Source: an uncultured Lachnospiraceae bacterium (GTDB lineage Bacteria; Bacillota; Clostridia; Lachnospirales; Lachnospiraceae). Taken from it: a stretch of DNA of 64,000 nucleotides. Of the stretch, positions 35,102-44,797 are shown piece by piece. Where the stretch lies: contig CAJTSB010000009.1 of NCBI GenBank assembly GCA_910578825.1, forward strand, positions 420-64,419, written 5' to 3'. The notes under the pieces were generated by a model. The model was not told the origin of the DNA, did not search any database, and was given only the letters and a program-made list of their open reading frames with translations. Made by a program: the position numbers and the translations under genes. Positions within the stretch are counted from its first letter, which is position 1; the number at the start of each line of letters is the position of its first letter.

Positions 35102-35593
35102 CTATGTCTTATATCGTTTTTTCAAGCTTTCATAAATCCGGTTAATGATCTGAAGGGTACTCGTATCCCCTGTCATATTGTCCGGATGATAAATTTTCGT
35201 GAGCTCCTTATACCGTTTCTTCAATGTCTGTACGTTGTCAACACCGGAAAAAAATATCTGCGCTTCGGGAAGAAGTTCTTCCATGGTTTTCTTCTGATAG
35301 TTGTCTCTCCCACGAGAATAACGTTTCTTCTGAGCCTCAATATCTTGTTTCTCCCGGGCAAGACTCTTAAGCTCTCCCTCCAGAATCTTCCACTTCATCT
35401 GAAACAATCGCTCTTCTTCTTTCATTCGCTTTTTTTCTAAGTCCTGCCTCAGATAAAATTCCTTCTGCTCCTGCTTGAATCTGCGTCTGTCCTCTTCCAG
35501 CTGTTTCTGTTCTTTGTGCAGCAGCCTCGATTGAAGATCTTCCGACATCGGTTCCCGAATTACTCTCCCCATCTGCCGTTTCGGCTGATCCAT
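35102..35593 (-). CDS. Coiled-coil protein with a C-terminal J domain
   Basis: 163 residues. The first two thirds are a long charged helix (residues about 15-105, rich in Lys, Glu, Gln, Arg), predicted coiled coil. The end holds a J-domain core, TLKKRYKELTKIYHPDN with the essential HPD, followed by LQIINRIYESLKKRY. J-domain proteins stimulate DnaK-type ATPases, so this is a candidate co-chaperone with an unusual layout: J domain last, not first. AAAGGGGG precedes the ATG. First gene before prmA; the 90 bases upstream are A+T rich without a clear promoter. Confidence 0.75.
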   Translation of the reverse strand: MDQPKRQMGRVIREPMSEDLQSRLLHKEQKQLEEDRRRFKQEQKEFYLRQDLEKKRMKEEERLFQMKWKILEGELKSLAREKQDIEAQKKRYSRGRDNYQKKTMEELLPEAQIFFSGVDNVQTLKKRYKELTKIYHPDNMTGDTSTLQIINRIYESLKKRYKT

Positions 35594-35683
35594 TCCTGTT
35601 CCCCCTTTGTGTCAATCTCTGTGACATTTGAGCTTCTGTACCAAATATCATGCATTCTTTTGGGTTTTCACATACTCTGTAAA

Positions 35684-38600
35684 TTATAATTTCCTGACCT
35701 TTTTTACGCTGCTGTATGCCCCGTAAACTTTAACGCCATCTACCTTCACATAGGCACGGATTTTAAAACTATATGATTTTTTGCTGTTTAAGCGTGTCTT
35801 TGTGAAAGAAACGGTTTTTGTCTTTCCAACGGTCTTAATCTTCTTATATTTGCCATTTCCCGTTTTCATAAAAATCTCATATCCACTGGCTCCGTTTACT
35901 TTCTTCCAGCTCAGTCTTACCTTGCTTTTTCCTTTTCTCTTTGCAGAGCTCAATTTTGCTTTCAACGGGTTGGTTGCTGCCTTCACGCTTTCCGTAGTTC
36001 TCGCATAGACATATTTACCATTGACAACGCGGTAAGGCGTAACCTTCAATGTATAGACTGTCGCAGATTTCAAATTCTGATACGTACAGGTATTTGCTGT
36101 GACATATCCTGTGGAAAGCAATTTGTTTCCCTCATAAAACATCAGGCGGTAGCCAATTCCCGTCCCCGCCTTCCAGCGAAAGGACATGGCATTTGTCGTA
36201 ACATTATTTACACTCAAACCGGACAGTTTTCCCGGTCTGATCGGAGCAGTCATTGCAATTTCTTCCGTATAAATTCTGGTACACAGCTTGCAGGTATAAG
36301 TTCTGATTCCTTTCTGCGTCTCCGTAGCCTCTTTGGTTATCACAGACTCATACTGATGTCCTGGACACTCCACATAAATGGATATCTCGATATTCGTAAC
36401 GACTACATAGTTGATCTGATCTTCAGGTCTGAAACATACATAAAATTTCTGATATCCCTCTTTGGACAGTCTGGTATCCGGATCCAACTGCCAGAGGAAA
36501 CCATCCGGCAGCTCAACGGAAGAAAGAGGTTCACCACTCATTCCGCTCAGATTTGTCGGCCGTGTATAACTCGGATTGGCACGCGCAATTTCCACGGTAA
36601 CGCTTCCCCTATAGGGGCGGTATCCGGTTCTTTCTACCTGATAAAGCACCGTATACGTTCCTGCATTTTGCATCAATGGCTGCTCTTCTGTGTATCCCAC
36701 ATCATCACTCGAAACCTGTTTCAGCGCATATTTCACAATGTCCCCCGCTTTCGTTCCCTTTACCTGAATTCGATAAGGACACCCTGTATAAATCCCAGAC
36801 ACATCCGAGGCGCTGATTCCTGTAATTGCCGGCAACAAGCTGTCAATACTCTCAGTATAGCTGTCCCCGCAGAGCGTACAGGTATAAGTCAACTCTCCAT
36901 CTTCCGTATCCGTAGGCTCTTTGGTAACCTCACAATCATACTGATGTCCAGGACAGGTTACCTCTACGGCAATCTCTACCTCAACCGTCTCATAATTTAC
37001 ATTATCTTCCGGCGTATAAACCGCCGGATAATTATGGGAACCTTCTTCCCGCAGTATCGTATCTCCATCCTTCCATGTAAATCCTTCCGGCAGCGTTACC
37101 GCCGAGAGCGTCTCACCACTGTTTCCCGTACATCCTGTAGGAATGGTATAATCATTCTCATCCGGCACAACTCTGGAAATTTCCACGGTAAAACTTCCTG
37201 TATAAGGTCGACATCCGGTTCTCTCCACCTTATAGGATATCTCATAAGTCCCTGCAATTTTTAACTCAGGCAATTCAGACACATACGCGCCTCCGTCAAG
37301 GGAATACGATACTATATCTCCTTCCTGCAATCCCTGAATCGCTAACGTAACCGCCTCTCCGTTATACGTTACCCTTATATCCTCCGCAGAAATTCCCTCA
37401 ATCGGCGGCAGCGTGTTTTCCGTTACCTGAACTTCTACTTCAATATCAAGGATTGTCTTATAATTCTTTGTATCCTGTGGCGTATATTTTACCAGAAACT
37501 TTATGGTACCTGCCTCTTCCAACAGCGTATCTTCCTCTGTCTGCCAGGTAAATCCCCTGGGCAGTGTTATCGAAGAGAGCATGTCTCCGACATATCCGCT
37601 CAGATCTGCCGGCGTTTCATATTGCGGCGTTGCCTGCTCTATCGTCACAGTTGCCGTTCCGCAATAAGATACATAATTTTCCCGGCTTACACGGTACGAA
37701 ACCTCATAAATTCCGGCGTCAATCATTTCCGGCTGCGCAGACTGGTAATTTCCGTCCGCATCCAGATACTCTATCGTGTCCCCATCCTGCGCGCCCACGA
37801 CGGTGATTGTAAATGGATTTCCATTGTAAGTTCCAATCACATTTTCGGCTGAGATGCCCTCAACCTGATCAAGCATATACTTCTGAACAGACTGTTTTTT
37901 GTCATCCCTCGGGTCTGGCTGCGGCACATACCACAGCTCATTTCCGCGCACGGCAAGCCCGACAATCATCTTATAGCCAAAATCCGGCGGGCTGAAAATC
38001 TCTGTATAGGTTCCGTCATCATTTAACCGATAAATCGTTTTCTGTGAATTAAAATAAAGTTTTCCATCTGACTGAGCAAGGTACATGAAACCTCCCCATA
38101 TGCTGTTTCCATCCCTCCATCCATAAGACTCAAACAGTACATTTTCACCTGCCAATAACTTATCCACATCATATTCCAAAAGCTTATCTGCATCCTTCTT
38201 CACAAGCATCACAACATGCTCTCTGTCTGGAATATCAGCCTGATAATACAGAGAGTAATACCATGCATCATTATGATAACAGATGGCAGAATTTACCCAT
38301 TGCCAGAACACATTATCATACACGGTGGATTCCGCCTTATGGGCGCTGCTCCAGGAATAATGGTTGTTGCTGTCTTCTGCATCCGGACTGTCCTTGGATA
38401 TCTTGCTGTCGCTGCACAGGAAATTCTCATGCAACACCCTTCCGATACGGTCATAAGCAGGATCATCCCAGGTGACATCCACATGATACCATGTATCTCC
38501 AATCTCTATCATATTCCAGGCATGAGCCATTTTTTCGCTGCTGATGACCTCGCAGGGGATGCCCAGTTTGTCCTCCATGATATAGGCAAACGCATCCGCA

Positions 38601-39262
38601 TAACCATCGCACACTGCAACCTGATTGACAAGAGAACCGTACGCGGTATGGGAAATTTCCGGTACCTGATTGTTTTTATAGTTATCGTAATCATATTCAC
38701 AGTTTAACGCCAGATAATCATGCACAAGCAACGCCTGCTGGTATTCGTCCAGGCTTTTGTCCACCTGTGCTGCCGCAAGGTTTGCCGCCGCCTCAAACTC
38801 AGGTTTCATGACTGCAACTTCATCGCTGCTGCATATATATGTGGGCTTACATGATATCACGGGATTACCCATTGTACCGCTGGCCTTAACTTCACACGCA
38901 CTGGCGACATAGAACAGCTGTGGATTGTTGCTCACAACCTTTAAAAACTCTGTTGCCGCCTCATTCAAACCGATATCAGTCGCGGGAAAATTATATGCTG
39001 ATATATCAATTTCCGCCTCTAAGTTCTCCAATGCCGCAACCACATATTCTTCAAAAGATAACTCCGCTGTCCGGCTAAATGTCCGCGCCTTTCCTCCCGG
39101 AAAACGCAGTTTTGGCTCCCCATAGTAGTCTTCGTTATAGCGTTCCTCCTCCGTCACCGTGAGGTCCACACATTTGACCGTGCCCGCCTCGGCACGTACC
39201 GGAACCAGGCCAATTGCCAGGAATGCCATCATCAGAAACGGAAATAAGTATCTCTTTTTCAT
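35684..39262 (-). CDS. Large secreted protein: transglutaminase-like domain, Ig-like/MBG-type repeats, fibronectin-type ends
   Basis: 1192 residues from ATG 39262 (AAGGAG upstream). A signal peptide runs from MKKRYLFPFLMMAF to a likely cut after AEA near residue 27. Residues about 190-290 form a transglutaminase-like core with the Cys/His/Asp triad in VAVCDGYADAF, MAHAWNMIEI and HVDVTWDDP. A segment with propeller-like DGKLYFN and GTYTEIF units follows. Then alternating repeats appear: an IEGISAEDI...VTYNG unit (four copies), a GFTW...YTPED-NY unit (four copies) and a CPGHQYE...YTCKLC unit (two copies). The C-terminus has fibronectin-III-like sequence and many Lys. There is no LPXTG or SLH motif, so it is probably released or held non-covalently. 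Own promoter; monocistronic. Confidence 0.88.
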   Translation of the reverse strand: MKKRYLFPFLMMAFLAIGLVPVRAEAGTVKCVDLTVTEEERYNEDYYGEPKLRFPGGKARTFSRTAELSFEEYVVAALENLEAEIDISAYNFPATDIGLNEAATEFLKVVSNNPQLFYVASACEVKASGTMGNPVISCKPTYICSSDEVAVMKPEFEAAANLAAAQVDKSLDEYQQALLVHDYLALNCEYDYDNYKNNQVPEISHTAYGSLVNQVAVCDGYADAFAYIMEDKLGIPCEVISSEKMAHAWNMIEIGDTWYHVDVTWDDPAYDRIGRVLHENFLCSDSKISKDSPDAEDSNNHYSWSSAHKAESTVYDNVFWQWVNSAICYHNDAWYYSLYYQADIPDREHVVMLVKKDADKLLEYDVDKLLAGENVLFESYGWRDGNSIWGGFMYLAQSDGKLYFNSQKTIYRLNDDGTYTEIFSPPDFGYKMIVGLAVRGNELWYVPQPDPRDDKKQSVQKYMLDQVEGISAENVIGTYNGNPFTITVVGAQDGDTIEYLDADGNYQSAQPEMIDAGIYEVSYRVSRENYVSYCGTATVTIEQATPQYETPADLSGYVGDMLSSITLPRGFTWQTEEDTLLEEAGTIKFLVKYTPQDTKNYKTILDIEVEVQVTENTLPPIEGISAEDIRVTYNGEAVTLAIQGLQEGDIVSYSLDGGAYVSELPELKIAGTYEISYKVERTGCRPYTGSFTVEISRVVPDENDYTIPTGCTGNSGETLSAVTLPEGFTWKDGDTILREEGSHNYPAVYTPEDNVNYETVEVEIAVEVTCPGHQYDCEVTKEPTDTEDGELTYTCTLCGDSYTESIDSLLPAITGISASDVSGIYTGCPYRIQVKGTKAGDIVKYALKQVSSDDVGYTEEQPLMQNAGTYTVLYQVERTGYRPYRGSVTVEIARANPSYTRPTNLSGMSGEPLSSVELPDGFLWQLDPDTRLSKEGYQKFYVCFRPEDQINYVVVTNIEISIYVECPGHQYESVITKEATETQKGIRTYTCKLCTRIYTEEIAMTAPIRPGKLSGLSVNNVTTNAMSFRWKAGTGIGYRLMFYEGNKLLSTGYVTANTCTYQNLKSATVYTLKVTPYRVVNGKYVYARTTESVKAATNPLKAKLSSAKRKGKSKVRLSWKKVNGASGYEIFMKTGNGKYKKIKTVGKTKTVSFTKTRLNSKKSYSFKIRAYVKVDGVKVYGAYSSVKKVRKL

Positions 39263-39304
39263 AGGTATTCTCCTTCCCTTGCCGCTCACCATAAAATTAA
39301 TACC

Positions 39305-39333
39305 ATTATATAATATGCGGAAAGATTTTACAA
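39305..39333 (-). promoter_or_regulatory. Promoter of the large secreted protein gene
   Basis: TTGTAA, 17 bases, TATAAT on the minus strand, 43 bases upstream of the start codon. Confidence 0.7.
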
Positions 39334-39418
39334 CAGGAAAGAATCGTGTAGGGGCTATTGATATCTCTTGCCCTTCACGGTTTTATAGGCGCTTACCCAT
39401 AATATTTGTCTATCGCAC

Positions 39419-39457
39419 AAAAAGCTGTATTCCACGACCACCTTCGCAGAATACAGC
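39419..39457 (-). terminator. Terminator of the hrcA-dnaJ operon
   Basis: GCTGTATTC and GAATACAGC form a perfect nine-base stem with a 16-base loop, followed by five T residues on the minus strand, seven bases after the dnaJ stop. Confidence 0.85.
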
Positions 39458-39463
39458 CCATAG

Positions 39464-40639
39464 TTACATATCTTCCAGTGTTTCTTTAATTTTTCCCATA
39501 AATCCCTTTTTCTTCTTCTCCGTACCTGCCGCGCCATTCTGTTTCTTCAAAGACTGACCGCTGACTTCATCAAATGCACGGAGCGCCTCTTTCGCCTCCG
39601 CATTAAGGCTGGTCGGCACCTGGACAACCAGGGTAACGTAATGGTCTCCGCGGATGGAAGAATTGCGCAGGGATGGAATGCCCTTGCCTTTCAGACGGAT
39701 TCTGGTGTCTGTCTGCGTACCGGGTTTCACATCGTACAGAATATCGCCGTCAATCGTATTGATTCTCACCTCGCCGCCCAACGCTGCCTGTGCAAATGAA
39801 ATCGGCGCTGTGGAATAAACATTCATGTCCTGACGCTGGAAAATCGGATGCCTGCTGACATTGATCTCTACCAGCAAATCACCTCTTGGTCCGCCGTTTG
39901 TGCCCGGCTCGCCCTTATCACGAATACGGACGCTCTGTCCATTGTCAATTCCAGCGGGAATGGATACCTTAATCTTCTTGCGTTTGGCAATGTATCCGGA
40001 TCCATTACAATCCGGACATTTCTCTTTGATAATCTTACCTGTTCCACGACATTCCGGACAGGTCTGCACATTCTGCACCACGCCCAGAAAAGACTGCTGC
40101 GTATAGACAACCTTGCCCTTGCCGCCGCACTTGGCACAAGTCTCCGGGCTGGTACCCGGTTTGGCGCCGGTCGTATGGCAGGTCTGGCATTCATCCTTCA
40201 AGGTGATCTCAATCTCTTTCTCACAGCCGAAAGCCGCCTCCTCAAAGGTAACGCGTACGGCTGCGCGCAAATTAGCTCCTTTCATCGGACCATTGCTGGC
40301 AGAGGAACGCCTTCTCCCTCCGCCAAACAAATCTCCAAAGATATCTCCGAAAATATCTCCCATGTCCATGCCGGAGAAATCAAATCCTCCTCCGCCGCCC
40401 ATGCCGCCTTCAAATGCGGCATGGCCAAACTGGTCATACTGGCGTTTCTTATCTGCGTCGCTCAATACGGCATATGCCTCGGATGCCTCTTTAAACTTTT
40501 TCTCTGCTTCTGCATCCCCGGGGTTCATATCTGGATGATACTTCTTAGCAAGCTGGCGGTATGCCTTCTTGATGGTCGCATCATCCGCATTCCTATCAAC
40601 ACCCAGGACTTCATAGTAATCTCTCTTCTGCTCTGCCAT
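39464..40639 (-). CDS. dnaJ: Chaperone DnaJ (Hsp40)
   Basis: Delivers clients to DnaK and stimulates its ATPase. 391 residues: an N-terminal J domain with YHPDMNPGD near 33, a Gly/Phe-rich linker ([18 protein letters not shown]) and four Cys pairs of the zinc region about 145-210 (CQTC, CAKC, CPEC, CPDC). The first repeat reads CQTCHTTG, where CxxCxGxG is usual. The rest is the C-terminal substrate domain. The Lys-rich tail ([17 protein letters not shown]) is longer than usual. Last gene of the operon. Confidence 0.97.
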   Translation of the reverse strand: MAEQKRDYYEVLGVDRNADDATIKKAYRQLAKKYHPDMNPGDAEAEKKFKEASEAYAVLSDADKKRQYDQFGHAAFEGGMGGGGGFDFSGMDMGDIFGDIFGDLFGGGRRRSSASNGPMKGANLRAAVRVTFEEAAFGCEKEIEITLKDECQTCHTTGAKPGTSPETCAKCGGKGKVVYTQQSFLGVVQNVQTCPECRGTGKIIKEKCPDCNGSGYIAKRKKIKVSIPAGIDNGQSVRIRDKGEPGTNGGPRGDLLVEINVSRHPIFQRQDMNVYSTAPISFAQAALGGEVRINTIDGDILYDVKPGTQTDTRIRLKGKGIPSLRNSSIRGDHYVTLVVQVPTSLNAEAKEALRAFDEVSGQSLKKQNGAAGTEKKKKGFMGKIKETLEDM

Positions 40640-40668
40640 GGCAAACTCCCTTTTAAGTTTTGTGGTAG

Positions 40669-42549
<1,881 letters not shown>

Positions 42550-42581
42550 TTAAATTAAAAATGATTATCTGAATTACTGTT

Positions 42582-43271
42582 TTACTGAACGACTGCTACC
42601 ATACTATGCCTTACCACACTATCCCGGTACATATAGCCCTTCTGAAGTTCCTGCGCCACTACGCCGGATTCAAACTCTTCACTCTCTACCTGCATAACTG
42701 CATTGTGGTACTCGGGATCAAACTCTGCGCCCACCGCTTCGATCGGCTTTACCTCCAGGCTTTCCAGCTCTGTCATAAGCTGTTTATATATTTTATCCAT
42801 TCCCTCTACAAAAGGATCGTTCTTCGACTCCTCGGGAACAGCGGATAAACCTCTCTCGAAATTATCAACCACTGGAAGAATTTTCTCAATAATGCTCTTG
42901 GCGCCCACCTCAAACATCTGCGCCTTCTCTTTCTCCGTCCGCTTGCGGAAATTATCAAATTCCGCCATCTGACGCTGCACACGGTCATTCAATTCTGCAA
43001 TCTTCTCTTCCTGCTTATTCTTCTTCTCCTTTTTCTTAAATAAACCCTTTTTTTCATTTGCAGATGCATTTTCTTCAGAATCATCTTCTGAATCGCCTTT
43101 CTGCTCCGAATCGTCTTGCGAATCACTGTCCATTTCAGATGGCTTTGCCTGTCCGTTTGATGTTTCTTCCTGCACTCCGTCCGTTTCCATTTCCACATCT
43201 TCCGAAGAAATTCCGGACTCTTCCATCTCTTCTGCCTGCATATCTATATCTTTATTTTCTGTAGCTTCCAT
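42582..43271 (-). CDS. grpE: Nucleotide exchange factor GrpE
   Basis: Releases ADP from DnaK. 229 residues: an unusually long acidic N-terminal extension of about 70 residues (runs of Glu, Asp, Ser), a Lys-rich bridge, then the coiled-coil dimerisation region with RQMAEFDNFRKRTEKEKAQM, and the C-terminal beta domain with VKPIEAVGAEFDPEYHNAVM near 183. Second gene of the operon. Confidence 0.96.
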   Translation of the reverse strand: MEATENKDIDMQAEEMEESGISSEDVEMETDGVQEETSNGQAKPSEMDSDSQDDSEQKGDSEDDSEENASANEKKGLFKKKEKKNKQEEKIAELNDRVQRQMAEFDNFRKRTEKEKAQMFEVGAKSIIEKILPVVDNFERGLSAVPEESKNDPFVEGMDKIYKQLMTELESLEVKPIEAVGAEFDPEYHNAVMQVESEEFESGVVAQELQKGYMYRDSVVRHSMVAVVQ

Positions 43272-43293
43272 ATCCGTTCACCTCTCTGCCTGC

Positions 43294-44334
43294 TTATTTG
43301 TTTTTATCCTTTTGAAACACGGAATCCAACTGACTTTTCAAAGTCTTTAGATTATCCATGACATTTTCATAATCCATTCGTTTCGGTCCGATAATTCCAA
43401 TCGTTCCCTGCATTCCATCGCCAATCTGATACGTCGCAGTCACCACACTGCAATCTTTCATATTCTGTATGGGCGATTCGTCTCCAATGTATACCTGAAT
43501 CCCAGTCTGTTCTCCAGATGCCAGCGTTTCATTTACCAACGACACCAACTGTTGTTTCTCCTCGAATGCATTCAGCAAATCGCTTGCCTTCTGAGAATCG
43601 CTCAATTCGGGATACTTGAGAATATTAGTCGTTCCGCTGGTGTAAACTTGAAGTTCCTCATCCTCCTGAAATACCCCGGCCAGCGCATCCAGCACATCAC
43701 TTACAATATTGCTGTGAATACCTGCCTGTTCCTTAAGCCTTGTGATAGTCGCCAGGTTAATCTGGTCGGCAGACAATCCATTCAAACTGCTGTTCAAAAG
43801 AATATTCAGTTTCAGCAACGTCTCATTATCCAGGGCCTCTCTGGTGGAAATCATCTTATTCTTCACCATATTACCCTCTGTCACTATAACTGCCAAAAGC
43901 TGCTCCTCGTCTACCTGGGACAATTGCAGGAACTTCACCTTATTCTGCTGACAGGACGGCGCCGTAATCATTGCCGTATAATTTGTATTCGTTGCCAGAA
44001 CTTTTGCCACCTGTTTGAGAACGTGCTCCATCCGCTCCGTATGCTCAATCATGAACTCCTTCATCTCTGTGACTTCGCGGTCCTTTTCTACAATCAGGTT
44101 GTCTACATAGAAACGGTAACCTTTATCGGAAGGAATGCGCCCGGCAGACGTATGCGGCTGTAAAATATAGCCCAACTCCTCCAAATCCGACATTTCATTA
44201 CGGATTGTGGCAGAACTCAAATTCAAATCAGAATATTTGGAAATCGTTCTGGAACCCACCGGCTCTCCTGTATCCAGATAGTTACGGATGATGGCTTTTA
44301 ATATTTTCGTCTTCCGTTCATCCAATTCCTGCAT
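43294..44334 (-). CDS. hrcA: Heat-inducible transcription repressor HrcA
   Basis: Binds CIRCE operators and represses chaperone genes; folding by GroEL keeps it active. 346 residues. N-terminal winged helix (ERKTKILKAIIRNYLDTGEP, then SSATIRNEMSDLEELGYI), then GAF-like and C-terminal domains ending IGPKRMDYENVMDNLKTL. I chose ATG 44334, preceded by AGGAGG. The frame stays open to 44427 through repeat copy B, with an in-frame ATG that itself has a GGAG-type site, so a longer form with 31 extra residues is formally possible. Perfect CIRCE upstream gives autoregulation. Confidence 0.96.
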   Translation of the reverse strand: MQELDERKTKILKAIIRNYLDTGEPVGSRTISKYSDLNLSSATIRNEMSDLEELGYILQPHTSAGRIPSDKGYRFYVDNLIVEKDREVTEMKEFMIEHTERMEHVLKQVAKVLATNTNYTAMITAPSCQQNKVKFLQLSQVDEEQLLAVIVTEGNMVKNKMISTREALDNETLLKLNILLNSSLNGLSADQINLATITRLKEQAGIHSNIVSDVLDALAGVFQEDEELQVYTSGTTNILKYPELSDSQKASDLLNAFEEKQQLVSLVNETLASGEQTGIQVYIGDESPIQNMKDCSVVTATYQIGDGMQGTIGIIGPKRMDYENVMDNLKTLKSQLDSVFQKDKNK

Positions 44335-44359
44335 CACAATCCTCCTTCCACTTAAAATA

Positions 44360-44440
44360 GGTAGCGGCACGCGTCGCTGCGCGACTCCTGCCATCTCGGA
44401 GGAAGGCATGATAGAAATGCTACGCATTTGCCTTTCTCCT
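44360..44440 (-). repeat. Repeat copy B (two hairpins) in the hrcA 5' leader
   Basis: Same architecture and orientation as the copy at 33317: first hairpin 44398-44439 (GAGAAAGGC with GCCTTCCTC, inner AAATGC/GCATTT stem), then GATGGCAGG, second hairpin 44366-44392 with arms GGCA/TGCC and inner stem GTCGC/GCGAC, then the tail CGCTACC and the hrcA ribosome site. It lies between CIRCE and the start codon, so it is transcribed in the leader. Confidence 0.75.
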
Positions 44441-44445
44441 CATTG

Positions 44446-44472
44446 TTAGCACTCAACTTTTAAGAGTGCTAA
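44446..44472 (-). promoter_or_regulatory. CIRCE operator (HrcA binding site)
   Basis: TTAGCACTC, nine bases, GAGTGCTAA: an exact match to the CIRCE consensus. It lies just downstream of the hrcA promoter, where bound HrcA blocks transcription of hrcA-grpE-dnaK-dnaJ. Confidence 0.98.
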
Positions 44473-44485
44473 CATCTATGTACAT

Positions 44486-44514
44486 AAGATAGCACCATAA
44501 GAAAATATTGTCAA
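44486..44514 (-). promoter_or_regulatory. Promoter of the hrcA-grpE-dnaK-dnaJ operon
   Basis: TTGACA, 17 bases, TATCTT on the minus strand; CIRCE starts 14 bases downstream of the -10. Confidence 0.85.
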
Positions 44515-44543
44515 TAGGATTTTTAAGAATTTATATTTTGTTT

Positions 44544-44713
44544 ATAAATTCAGAACCCATGGAAAGGAAAACTCAGGCTCTTCAAATTTATTTGAAAGAG
44601 ACTGAGTTTTAATTTTCATGAAGGGTGTAACCCCCACAGCCGCAGGCATAAGCCTCCTTGGAGGCGATTGACGGCTACGCCGGCATGTCTGTGGCGTGGG
44701 GTTCTGAATTTAT
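44544..44713. mobile_element. Inverted-repeat-bounded, highly structured 170-bp element (MITE-like)
   Basis: ATAAATTCAGAACCC at 44544-44558 is the exact reverse complement of 44699-44713. Inside are a terminator-like hairpin (44568-44610) and a G+C-rich region (about 44630-44700) with nested palindromes such as GCCTCCTTGGAGGC and the outer pair CCACAG/CTGTGG. No open reading frame. The look is that of a non-autonomous insertion or extragenic palindrome; no target duplication was identified. With the 41-bp repeats it fills most of the 462-base gene-free stretch 44335-44796; the rest is the hrcA leader and promoter. Confidence 0.5.
44568..44610. terminator. Terminator-like hairpin downstream of asnB
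   Basis: AAAACTCAG pairs with CTGAGTTTT and an inner CTCTT/AAGAG plus CAAAT/ATTTG stem continues to a two-base loop, with one mismatch. T-rich on both sides, so it can end asnB transcripts before the hrcA promoter. Confidence 0.7.
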
Positions 44714-44797
44714 TTCTCAACATTCATTATTCTGACCTGGAGTTCTGAATTTATTTCTCAACATTCATTATTCTGGCTTGGGGTTCTGAATTTATTT
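44701..44797. repeat. 41-bp tandem repeat, two full copies and a partial third
   Basis: GTTCTGAATTTATTT recurs at 44701, 44742 and 44783, an exact 41-base period, and the intervening CTCAACATTCATTATTCTG is identical. The third copy stops at the asnB stop codon. The same 15-base core, inverted, forms the left end of the element at 44544. Confidence 0.9.

Noticed and set aside
36356..37264. A 302-codon plus-strand open frame
   Set aside because: It is antisense to the repeat region of the large secreted protein, has no ribosome site and reads as low-quality Arg/Ile-rich sequence; a shadow of the minus-strand gene.
44334..44427. Longer HrcA starting within repeat copy B
   Set aside because: The family begins close to the QELDERKTKIL segment and AGGAGG precedes that ATG; the extension is the translated repeat. 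Kept as a minor possibility in the hrcA entry.
44701..44797. Regularly spaced repeats that could suggest a CRISPR array
   Set aside because: The 41-bp units are directly contiguous and nearly identical throughout, so there are no variable spacers; no cas genes are nearby.
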